A stretch of 29,945 bases of DNA, from NCBI RefSeq assembly GCF_943193015.1, contig NZ_CALPCM010000035.1, forward strand, positions 1-29,945. Reading direction: 5' to 3'. The notes beneath the pieces were generated by a model. The model saw nothing but the letters and a program-made list of their open reading frames with translations, searched no databases and was not told the DNA's origin. Position 1 is the first letter of the stretch, and each line of letters opens with the position of its first letter. Position numbers and translations under genes: made by a program. The stretch comes from Hominisplanchenecus_A murintestinalis. GTDB taxonomy: Bacteria; Bacillota; Clostridia; Lachnospirales; Lachnospiraceae. Of the stretch, positions 22,964 to 29,945 are shown one piece after another.

Positions 22964-24226
22964 ATGATGTCACTTTTTACACATTTGATTAAAAAATATA
23001 GGAAAACACAAAGGGAAATTGAGGAAGAGGACCGTTTGGACATGGAGATGGCAGAAGAATCGCTGACAGCGGAAGAGGGGCCGCGGCGACTCAGGCTTTG
23101 GCCGGGGAGACGCCGCGGCTCGCGCAGAAGGCGCCTTCTGCTGTTTATCTGCTGTGTGTGCCTGACGCTGATTGGCGGTCTGCTCTTCCTCTATTTGCAT
23201 GTCGGGACGGAATACAAAGTTTTGATGACAGAGAAACGAACGGATATTAACGGGACGGGCTACACGGAATTTGGCGAGTATATTCTGAAATACAGCCCGG
23301 ATGGCGTGACATGTGTTTCGGGCAGCGGAAGCGTTTTATGGAACAGTACGTTTAGTATGCAGAGCCCCATTGTAGATGTGAGAGGGACGACGGCTGTGAT
23401 TGCTGACCAGAAAGGCACGCAGATTTACGTATTTAACCAGAATGGGCAGCAGGGGCAGTTCCAGACCTCTCTTCCTGTTGAAAAGGTTCGTGTGGCGAAG
23501 CAGGGCGTAGTAGCTGCTGTCTTAAATGACGATGATATTACCTGGGTGAACTTTTATGACGCGCAGGGAGAGGAAATCGCAAAGAGCAGGAATTCATTGG
23601 GTGATTCGGGATATCCTTTGGACATCGCGTTGTCTCCTGACGGCATGAAAATCATGGTATCTTATCTATGCATTACAAAGGGTATTATGAATACAAAAAT
23701 CTGTTTTTATAATTTTGATTCAGTAGGGCAGGCAGAAATTAACAATATGGTAGCTTCTCAAATCTATGAAAATGTAGTGGCGCCAGAAGTAATCTTTACA
23801 GATGAGGGCACTTCCGTGGCATTTTTGAGCAACGGATTCAGCATTTTTAAGGGGAAGCAGATACCGGAAGAGACGAAAAAGGTACAGTTTGAAGAAGAAA
23901 TTTTAAGCATTTTTCATGATGGAAATAAGTTTGGGTTTATCTTTAAGAGTGATAAGCGGGATCATAAATACCGGATGCAGCTCTACGATACGAATGGAAA
24001 GCTGCTGGCGAAAACATATTTTGATTTGGATTACAAGCAGGTGAAGCTCAGAGGCGGCAGTCTGATTTTCTTTAATGATAAGGAATTTGAGATTTATAAT
24101 ACCGGAGGGCGCAAAAAATTTTCCTGTACATACGATAAGGCGATACAGGATATCATAAAAGTAAATGGATTCCAAAAATACATGGTTATTTCGCAGAATA
24201 GTGTTTCTACGATAAGATTGAAATAG
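22964..24226 (+). CDS. DUF5711 family membrane-anchored beta-propeller-like protein
   Basis: A 420-residue type II membrane protein. Residues 1-55 are charged and end in an arginine-rich stretch (RRRGSRRRR), which should hold this end inside the cell; one helix follows (LLLFICCVCLTLIGGLLFLYL, about 58-78). The rest is an outside domain of repeated beta-strand blades (GEYILKYSPDGVTCV, GTTAVIADQKGTQIYVFNQ, ALSPDGMKIMVSYL, SVAFLSNGFSIF), which reads as a WD40/PQQ-like propeller. This matches Lachnospiraceae DUF5711 proteins, whose function is unknown. It has its own promoter and lies nine bases before cvpA. AAGG at 22953-22956 supports ATG 22964. Confidence 0.8.
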   Translation: MMSLFTHLIKKYRKTQREIEEEDRLDMEMAEESLTAEEGPRRLRLWPGRRRGSRRRRLLLFICCVCLTLIGGLLFLYLHVGTEYKVLMTEKRTDINGTGYTEFGEYILKYSPDGVTCVSGSGSVLWNSTFSMQSPIVDVRGTTAVIADQKGTQIYVFNQNGQQGQFQTSLPVEKVRVAKQGVVAAVLNDDDITWVNFYDAQGEEIAKSRNSLGDSGYPLDIALSPDGMKIMVSYLCITKGIMNTKICFYNFDSVGQAEINNMVASQIYENVVAPEVIFTDEGTSVAFLSNGFSIFKGKQIPEETKKVQFEEEILSIFHDGNKFGFIFKSDKRDHKYRMQLYDTNGKLLAKTYFDLDYKQVKLRGGSLIFFNDKEFEIYNTGGRKKFSCTYDKAIQDIIKVNGFQKYMVISQNSVSTIRLK

Positions 24227-24234
24227 GTGATAAA

Positions 24235-24933
24235 ATGAATGTACTGACATGGATTATATTGCTGATTTTGGCGGCGTTTACCCTGAGCGGATGGAGCAGA
24301 GGGTTTGTCAGGGTGTTTGCCGGCATGTTTTTCTTTTTGGCTTCGACCGTTCTGGTGTATTATGCAACGCCGTACATCAGTGACTTTATCAAGGAGAATA
24401 CGCCGATATACCAGGCGGTGGAGGAGAACTGCCGGGAAATGCTCAAAGGCGGTGAAGGACAGGAGAATTCAGGACTGGAACAGAAGAAGTTCATAGAGGG
24501 GCTTGGGCTGCCGGAAGCGTTGGAAAAACAGTTGCTTGGCGGAAGCGATTCCGGGAGCAGTGTGGATAGGGCAGTTGAAGGTGTTTCGGATTACCTTGCG
24601 GAATATATGGCGGGCCTGATTCTGAATATCCTGACTTTTGTTGTTACGCTGGCGGTGGTCAATCTGGTGCTGCGCATGACGGTGCTGACACTGGACAACC
24701 TGGCGAAGCTTCCGGTGCTGAACAGTATCAATAAAGCATTCGGAATGGTTCTGGGAGCCGCGCAGGGGCTGCTGGTTGTGTGGGTTGCTTTTTTGGTGAT
24801 TACGGCATTTGGAAATACGGACGCGGGACGAAAGCTTCTGGAAATGATTCATGAAAGCCCTATACTGGATTTTCTGTATAATATCAATATTTTCCTGAAA
24901 ATCATGCTTCGGATGATGGCAGAGATGTTCTGA
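24235..24933 (+). CDS. CvpA-family membrane protein
   Basis: A 232-residue protein of the CvpA family (named for colicin V production in E. coli; in Gram-positives of unclear envelope function). Four hydrophobic helices lie at about residues 4-20, 25-45, 121-145 and 175-197. The hallmark start, NVLTWIILLILAAFTLSGWSRGFVR, includes the Gly-x-x-x-Gly-like 'GWxxGFVR' turn. A soluble insert of about 60 residues after helix two is longer than in E. coli CvpA. The gene starts eight bases after the DUF5711 stop with GGTGAT upstream, so the two are co-translated. The ending helix region, LLEMIHESPILDFLYNINIF, is typical. Assignment firm, role not. Confidence 0.85.
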   Translation: MNVLTWIILLILAAFTLSGWSRGFVRVFAGMFFFLASTVLVYYATPYISDFIKENTPIYQAVEENCREMLKGGEGQENSGLEQKKFIEGLGLPEALEKQLLGGSDSGSSVDRAVEGVSDYLAEYMAGLILNILTFVVTLAVVNLVLRMTVLTLDNLAKLPVLNSINKAFGMVLGAAQGLLVVWVAFLVITAFGNTDAGRKLLEMIHESPILDFLYNINIFLKIMLRMMAEMF

Positions 24934-24961
24934 GGCTCTATGCCGTGCGGAAGGAATGCAT

Positions 24962-25126
24962 ATGATTAAAATTGCCGTCTGTGATGACGAGACATGCATT
25001 GCGGACATTCTGGGCGAAAAGATAACGGAATTTTTTGAGAAGAAAGACTTCTATACGGGGAAAGTTCCGAAGAATGCGGTAATATGGGCATTCTTCGGAA
25101 CCTTTTGGTGTTTAGGTGGTGTTTAA
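24962..25126 (+). pseudogene. 5' stub of a LytTR/AgrA-type response regulator
   Basis: The 54-codon reading frame begins MIKIAVCDDETCIADILGEK, the start of a receiver domain with the acidic pair Asp8-Asp9 and the AgrA/LytR-like N-terminus. Similarity ends after about residue 30 (EFFEKKDF); the phosphoacceptor aspartate and the DNA-binding domain are absent. The remaining codons run through the terminator hairpin at 25064 and stop at 25126. A good AAGGA ribosome-binding site (24951-24955) precedes the ATG. It appears to be a gene cut off by the event that brought in the type III restriction island to its right. Confidence 0.75.
25064..25110 (+). terminator. Strong terminator with 14-bp perfect stem
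   Basis: GTTCCGAAGAATGC (25064-25077) and GCATTCTTCGGAAC (25088-25101) are perfect arms around a ten-base loop, followed by CTTTTGG. It lies inside the reading frame of the response-regulator stub and would end transcription from the cvpA side before the island. Confidence 0.75.
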
Positions 25127-25210
25127 AGTTATGTAACACGGTAAAAAGATGAAAAAAGATAGTAAAGGTTATCCTTTGTCAAGTACAAAAAGTTTGTGTA
25201 TGGTCAAAGC

Positions 25211-25219
25211 TGTTATAAT
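25211..25219 (+). promoter_or_regulatory. Extended -10 upstream of the type III island
   Basis: TGTTATAAT at 25211-25219 is a full extended -10. It would give a leader of about 140 bases before the HTH gene; a second promoter lies closer at 25297-25325. Confidence 0.4.
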
Positions 25220-25280
25220 TGAAAAATAAGATATTCTTTGCTACAATTTTCAAAATGTTATATATGTAAAAATGGTATGA

Positions 25281-25325
25281 AAATCTGTATGAAAAGTTGC
25301 CAAATCTGTACTTTTGTGGTATTAT
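25281..25325 (+). promoter_or_regulatory. Promoter with duplicated AAATCTGTA boxes for the HTH-mod-res operon
   Basis: TTGCCA (25297-25302) and TATTAT (25320-25325) are 17 bases apart. AAATCTGTA occurs at 25281-25289 and again at 25302-25310, exactly 21 bases (two helical turns) apart, flanking the -35 box. The spacing suits a dimeric HTH protein, such as the product of the next gene. Confidence 0.5.
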
Positions 25326-25367
25326 TAGCTTACTCTGTATTGACAAATGAAGAGTGTGGAGGGATTT

Positions 25368-25580
25368 ATGGCATTGAGTTACAACAAGTTATGGAAACTT
25401 TTGATTGACAAAGGTATGAATAAGGTCAATTTAAGAGATCGTATTGGAATAGGTCCATCAACTTTAGCTAAGTTAACCAAAAATCAACGCGTCAGCATGG
25501 AAGTATTAGAAAAAATTTGTTATGAATTAGACTGCAATATAGGTGATATTGTCGATTATATTAAAGCGGATGGAGATTGA
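25368..25580 (+). CDS. Small Cro/C1-type HTH regulator
   Basis: A 70-residue protein that is essentially one XRE helix-turn-helix: SYNKLWKLLIDKGMNKVNLR (helix 1), IGIGPSTLAKLTKNQRVSME (turn and recognition helix), VLEKICYELDCNIGDIVDYI (C-terminal helices). This is the YozG-like compact HTH type common in Firmicutes. The ATG at 25368 follows GGAGGG (25356-25361); an in-frame start seven codons upstream lacks one. Its stop is five bases before the mod start, so it leads the restriction operon and may control it as C-proteins do in type II systems. That role is inferred only from size and place. Confidence 0.85.
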   Translation: MALSYNKLWKLLIDKGMNKVNLRDRIGIGPSTLAKLTKNQRVSMEVLEKICYELDCNIGDIVDYIKADGD

Positions 25581-25585
25581 CATAT

Positions 25586-27586
25586 ATGGAAAATAATTTG
25601 GCCGGTTTAGAATTAATGAGTAAAGAGGAGCTGTTAGATTTTGCCAAGAAAATGGTAAATGGCGGTATCACATTATCGTTTAATGGAAAAAGGACAGCTC
25701 AAGTTATCGAAAGAAAAGTTATGCCCCGAATAATAAAGATAAATAAAAAATTATCGTTTAATGTTGAGAAATCAATGGGAAAAAATATTCTTGTTGATGG
25801 TGAAAATTTACAGGCAATGGTTACTTTATATAAATATAAAGGACAGATTGATTTAATTATTACTGATCCACCATATAATACGGGAAAGGATTTTAGATAT
25901 AATGATAAATGGGATACTGACCCTAATGATCCAGATTTGGGAGAGGTAGTGACTATTGAAGATGGTTCAAGGCATACAAAATGGATGAAATTTATGTTGC
26001 CAAGAATACAGATGATGAGAGCAATGTTAAAGTCCAATGGTGTTTTGGCAATCTGCATAGATGAACGGGAATTTTTTCATTTGGGAATGCTTTTAAACGA
26101 GGTATTTGGCGAAGAAAATAGGGTGGGCATAATTAACTGGCAAAAATCTTATGCACCCAAAAATGACAGTACACACTTATCGAGTGCAACAGAATACATT
26201 TTGGTATATGCTAAAAATAAAGAACAGACAAAGACCGGACTCTTAGGACGCACCGAACAGATGAATGCGAAATATAAGAATCCGGATAATGATCCCGAAG
26301 GACTGTGGCGAGATGATAACCCAGTCGCACGTACTAAGTCAGATAAGGATAGATATGCGATACAGTCTCCGTTCACAGGAGCATTGCACTATCCTGGCAC
26401 AGGTTCTTGGAGGAATACAAAAAGGAATATGAAATCTTTTTTAGAGGCGTGGGGGTCAAAATATGTGGAAAAGGATTTAGGAGAGGGAAGACCTAAGGCA
26501 TTAGTTATAAAAGGAGCAACGATTCCACATGTACCAGAAGATCAAAATCTTGATAACAATCCCGTTGTCACCTTGGAATGTGAAAAGAATGAAATAGTTA
26601 CGAAAGCAGAGCAAAAGGCTGTTAATATAAGAAATACGAAGACAATGCCGGAACTTTATTTCTTAAGAAATGGCTATGGGAGACCTGCCATTAAACGTTA
26701 CTTAAAATATGTTAAACAAGGGAAAGTGCCATTAACATTTTGGGCAGATGAAGATTATGACGAGATTTTTGAACTGGACTGTCAATCATGGACATATGAA
26801 GAAAGCGGTCATAGTCAGACAGGAATAAAAGAATTAGATTATATTATGGGAAAGGGACATGATTTTCAAACAGTTAAGCCGTTGAAATTGATTGAGAAAA
26901 TCATTCAATTATGGTGTCCAAGTAACGGTATTGTATTTGATCCATTTGCCGGTTCAGGAACAACGGGACATGCTGTACTGGAATTGAATGAGCTGTCTGG
27001 CACAAGAAGAAATTTTATTCTTATAGAAAAGGGCGAAGATGATGATAAATATGCTAAAACATTGACGCGTGAAAGAATAAAACGTGCAATTACTGGTGAG
27101 CGGGTAAACAAAGCAGGAGAATTGCAAATATTAGAGCAATCCATATCTAATGGCTTTGAATATTGGGAATTAGATAAAAAAGTAGATGCAAAAGCCATAT
27201 TGGAAATGAAAAGAGATGAATTAATTGATATAATTATTACAACACACTGGGAAGATGATAGAAGGAGGGCCACAAGTGTTATAGACCGTATTGATAAAGA
27301 TTACAAATATTTGGTTGGGCATAATATATTAAACGAAGGATTTTTTATAATCTGGAACGGAGAAGATTCTGTTGGAGAATTAAATCAGAAGACATACATG
27401 GAATTGTTAGAAGAAGCAAAAAAAGAAGGTGTAAAATTCCCGTTTCATGTTTATGCAAGATATCAGGTATATCAAACGCCTAAAGTGAAATTTTATCAAA
27501 TTCCCGATAAAGTTTTGATGCATTTAGGACTTAATGAAAATAGTGATCGTTATAATAACCAGGAGGAAACAGAAGAATGGAATTGA
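25586..27586 (+). CDS. mod: Type III DNA methyltransferase, Mod subunit (N6-adenine type)
   Basis: Mod recognises an asymmetric site and methylates adenine on one strand; it also guides Res. In this 666-residue protein the catalytic motif IV, DPPYNTG (94-100), comes first and the AdoMet motif I, FDPFAGSGTTGH (451-462), comes late: the order of beta-class methyltransferases. The segment of about 190-430 between them carries the target-recognition region, with HFxTVKPLKLIEKI-like motif X (DFQTVKPLKLIEKI) just before motif I. The tail (DELIDIIITTHWEDDRRRAT) is typical of Mod. The ATG at 25586 was preferred; a TTG nine bases upstream is possible. It overlaps res by ten bases. Its A/T-rich codon use differs from the flanking cvpA cluster. 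It looks complete. Confidence 0.93.
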   Translation: MENNLAGLELMSKEELLDFAKKMVNGGITLSFNGKRTAQVIERKVMPRIIKINKKLSFNVEKSMGKNILVDGENLQAMVTLYKYKGQIDLIITDPPYNTGKDFRYNDKWDTDPNDPDLGEVVTIEDGSRHTKWMKFMLPRIQMMRAMLKSNGVLAICIDEREFFHLGMLLNEVFGEENRVGIINWQKSYAPKNDSTHLSSATEYILVYAKNKEQTKTGLLGRTEQMNAKYKNPDNDPEGLWRDDNPVARTKSDKDRYAIQSPFTGALHYPGTGSWRNTKRNMKSFLEAWGSKYVEKDLGEGRPKALVIKGATIPHVPEDQNLDNNPVVTLECEKNEIVTKAEQKAVNIRNTKTMPELYFLRNGYGRPAIKRYLKYVKQGKVPLTFWADEDYDEIFELDCQSWTYEESGHSQTGIKELDYIMGKGHDFQTVKPLKLIEKIIQLWCPSNGIVFDPFAGSGTTGHAVLELNELSGTRRNFILIEKGEDDDKYAKTLTRERIKRAITGERVNKAGELQILEQSISNGFEYWELDKKVDAKAILEMKRDELIDIIITTHWEDDRRRATSVIDRIDKDYKYLVGHNILNEGFFIIWNGEDSVGELNQKTYMELLEEAKKEGVKFPFHVYARYQVYQTPKVKFYQIPDKVLMHLGLNENSDRYNNQEETEEWN

Positions 27587-29868
27587 TGAAATTTCAGATA
27601 CAGGCTTCTGAGCAAATTGCAGGTAGATATAGTGAATATATGAAAGAGCCTTTACCGGGATTGGGAGGAAAATTTGTTCCGTTTTATCAAAATTTGTCAG
27701 CGATAACAGGTGCCGGAAAAACATTGATTTTAGCCGATTGTATTGAGCAAATAAGAGCTTACTCGACCACACAGCCAGTGGTATTATGGTTGTCTAAGGG
27801 AAAAGTAATTGTTAGTCAGACATTAGAAAATTTTACATCGGGAAAGTATGTGGAAAATATTCCTGATTTTTTGGCAAAGCCTTTATTGGAATGCAGGGAA
27901 AGAGATTTGCTGGATGATACAAAAGGATTATTGCTGATTGCAACAGTGGGAAAAATTAATCAAAAGGATAAAGCGGATGGTGATAGACGGGTTTTCCAAA
28001 CAGGTATAGATAATGCCAATAATTCCTTATGGGAGATGCTAAAAATAAGAAAAAATTATAGTGGAGTTATAAGGGATTTGATTATCGTATATGATGAAGG
28101 GCATAATCTGTCTGATCAACAAACAAGGCTGCTATTAGATTTAAATCCAACAGCATTGATTGCGGCAAGTGCGACTACGAAAGTTCCTAAAGAATTAGAA
28201 TGGTATATTGCCAGGCTGAAAAAAGAAAAGGAATTAAAAGATAGTGATTTGGTAACTGTAGTCAGCAATAAACAGGTAGTTAAGAGTGGTTTGATTAAAA
28301 AGTTTATTTCCATAGGTGGTTATATGACGCCTATGGAAATAGCCATACATAATTTACTTGAGGATTTTAGGGAAGTTGAACAATCTGTTTTGGATTTGGC
28401 ATGTGATTTCAAACCAAAAGCAATTTATGTAAGTGATACAAATATGTTATTGGAAACTTCAGAAGTTGATGATCCCTTGGTTCCATTTGAAGAAAGAAAA
28501 GCCAGACCGATTAAGATTTGGAAACATTTAGTAGACGAAGGTATAGAGCCTCGTGAAATAGCTGTGTATTGCAATCTGAAATTTGATAGACGTTTTCCTA
28601 AACCTTCAAATTTTAATCTTTTTAGTGGTGGGGACAATGATTATGAGGAATTTATTGCGGGAAATTATCGGCATATTATTTTCAATCAATCATTACAAGA
28701 AGGATGGGATGATCCATCCTGTTATTTTGCTTATATAGATAAGGATATGGGGTCGAATACGCAAGTAACTCAGGTTATAGGAAGGGTTTTAAGGCAGCCA
28801 AAAGCAACACATTATGCGGATGATAAACTTAACATGGCTAATTTTTATATAAAAACAGACGAAAAAGATGTGTTCAAGTCCATTATAGAAGATATTAGAA
28901 AGACTTTATCAATTGATATTCCGGAAATAGCGATATCCTATCATGTAGCGAAAAGCAGTGGAAAAAACAGGCCAACTGTCCAGCCGAAAATGGAAGTCGA
29001 AGTTCCTGATATTGTAATAAATTCAGAAAAAGCTATGCTGGAAATTAAGGACGTAATTGATAAAATGATTGACTATAGTTATGATGTTAATAATACAATA
29101 GGAGCTGGTAATCAAATACAGGTTGTAGCTGAGGTTGGAAGCTATTGTGGAGAAGAGATTGGATACATAACACAGCATAGTAATCAAGTAACTGCAAGAT
29201 GGATATTTAAAAGAGAGATGGATAAGCTGGCTAAAAATGCTATAACCTTGTGTGATATATCTGCAAAAAAATTTGATGCTTTGGTAGAGTATAATAGTAA
29301 TGCAGCAATATACATAAAAAACGAAGCAAAAAAGGTTGCGGATATTTATAGGCGCAATTCAGTTATTATGCAGAATCCGTTAGATACAACACCAATAGGA
29401 GAGGTGTTTATTACAGAGGATAGTAAAGAATTTCACAATGCAGTTCATCCACAATATAGCGATTTTAATATTTTTGAACTTGAATTTGCACGTGAATTAG
29501 ATAGCAGAAATGTATTATGGATGCGGAATCCGGCCAATGGTTTTTTAAAGATCCCATTATTAGATGGAAAAGGAACCGATACTTTCAATCCAGATTTTAT
29601 TGTATGGACAGAAAATGAAATATTGGCTTTAGACACAAAAGGCAGCCATTTGATTGCAGAAGATAGCAATAGAAAACTTTTTTATATTGAAAAGGCATGT
29701 GAGGGTAAAGAATTAATCATTAGATTAGTTAGTGAAAAAAAGTATAATGAGCGTCAGGAAGTGATAGACACATCGGGATATACTGTATGGATGGTTAAAC
29801 AGGGAACTATTTGCCCGACAACATGTTCTACTTTGAAAGATGCTGTTGATATTTGTATTAATAGTTAG
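27577..29868 (+). CDS. res: Type III restriction endonuclease, Res subunit
   Basis: Res is the ATP-driven, DNA-cutting partner of Mod. The 763-residue protein has superfamily 2 helicase motifs in order: TGAGKT (44-49, Walker A), DEGH (173-176, Walker B), ASATT (198-201 region, motif III), LQEGWDDP (373-380, motif V) and QVIGRVLRQP (399-408, motif VI with arginine fingers). The C-terminal nuclease has Pro672-Asp673 ... Asp686-Thr-Lys688, a PD-(D/E)xK site. All key residues are present. It is somewhat shorter than classical EcoP1I/EcoP15I Res (nearer 970) but within the range for compact variants. Its ATG lies ten bases inside mod behind AGGAGG (27561-27566), so translation is coupled. Confidence 0.93.
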   Translation: MELMKFQIQASEQIAGRYSEYMKEPLPGLGGKFVPFYQNLSAITGAGKTLILADCIEQIRAYSTTQPVVLWLSKGKVIVSQTLENFTSGKYVENIPDFLAKPLLECRERDLLDDTKGLLLIATVGKINQKDKADGDRRVFQTGIDNANNSLWEMLKIRKNYSGVIRDLIIVYDEGHNLSDQQTRLLLDLNPTALIAASATTKVPKELEWYIARLKKEKELKDSDLVTVVSNKQVVKSGLIKKFISIGGYMTPMEIAIHNLLEDFREVEQSVLDLACDFKPKAIYVSDTNMLLETSEVDDPLVPFEERKARPIKIWKHLVDEGIEPREIAVYCNLKFDRRFPKPSNFNLFSGGDNDYEEFIAGNYRHIIFNQSLQEGWDDPSCYFAYIDKDMGSNTQVTQVIGRVLRQPKATHYADDKLNMANFYIKTDEKDVFKSIIEDIRKTLSIDIPEIAISYHVAKSSGKNRPTVQPKMEVEVPDIVINSEKAMLEIKDVIDKMIDYSYDVNNTIGAGNQIQVVAEVGSYCGEEIGYITQHSNQVTARWIFKREMDKLAKNAITLCDISAKKFDALVEYNSNAAIYIKNEAKKVADIYRRNSVIMQNPLDTTPIGEVFITEDSKEFHNAVHPQYSDFNIFELEFARELDSRNVLWMRNPANGFLKIPLLDGKGTDTFNPDFIVWTENEILALDTKGSHLIAEDSNRKLFYIEKACEGKELIIRLVSEKKYNERQEVIDTSGYTVWMVKQGTICPTTCSTLKDAVDICINS

Positions 29869-29897
29869 CCTGAATTATTCACAGCTGTGCCGTGAAA

Positions 29898-29912
29898 GTG
29901 GCTGAAAGCCAC
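29898..29912. repeat. Short hairpin after res
   Basis: GTGGCT and AGCCAC around GAA, 30 bases after the res stop. There is no U-tail, so it is a weak terminator at best. The remaining bases to the window end hold nothing recognised. Confidence 0.35.
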
Positions 29913-29945
29913 ATAGTTACTGTATTTAAGCTGCTTATTGCATTT

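Noticed and set aside
25211..25367. CRISPR-like repeat before the HTH gene
   Set aside because: Only two copies of a 9-base box exist with no spacer units; it fits an operator, not an array.

Overview
The window looks like a chromosomal segment from a spore-forming, anaerobic Clostridia bacterium, most likely Lachnospiraceae. The grounds are a YyaC-type spore protein, a giant 2-hydroxyacyl-CoA dehydratase activator-like protein, a PadR/DUF2812 pair, a DUF5711/CvpA envelope cluster, purine-rich Shine-Dalgarno sites with some GTG starts, and sigma-A-like promoters. The species cannot be named from the sequence. No rRNA, tRNA, CRISPR array or insertion sequence was seen, and no gene-free stretch exceeds about 300 bases.

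Left part (1-8050), all on the + strand: a lipoprotein; a COG2509-type FAD oxidoreductase behind an attenuator-like leader; a SIR2-like small protein overlapping a secreted SH3-like protein; hisH-hisF without hisA; ung; a secreted four-repeat BIG2 protein; and a 58-residue protein whose -10 box lies in a palindrome. A 1418-residue iron-sulfur ATPase fusion follows on the - strand (8049-12305). Divergent from it is a padR-DUF2812 operon, with two operator-like dyads around its promoter.

Middle part (13500-19400) is a graveyard. A type I restriction gene (hsdR) is cut after about 310 codons and joined to the 3' end of a tyrosine recombinase. Facing it are a DUF4143 ATPase and an hsdS that lacks its own start region. 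This is what an hsdR-hsdM-hsdS-recombinase-inverted hsdS shuffling locus would leave after a large deletion. Next to it is a decayed macrodomain/ADP-ribosylglycohydrolase fusion gene with a truncated 5' end, an internal deletion and several frame changes.

Right part: a site-2-protease-like membrane protein, yyaC on the - strand, then a three-gene envelope cluster (a JAB-like/TM/LysM protein, DUF5711, CvpA). The first of these appears to have a JAB fold with methionines where the zinc-binding histidines should be; this cluster is the best candidate for an undescribed system. A 30-residue stub of a LytTR-type response regulator, abutting a perfect 14-bp terminator hairpin, marks the edge of an AT-richer island. 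The island carries a small HTH protein, a type III methyltransferase (mod) and a type III restriction subunit (res), all apparently intact. The window thus holds one dead type I and one apparently live type III restriction system.
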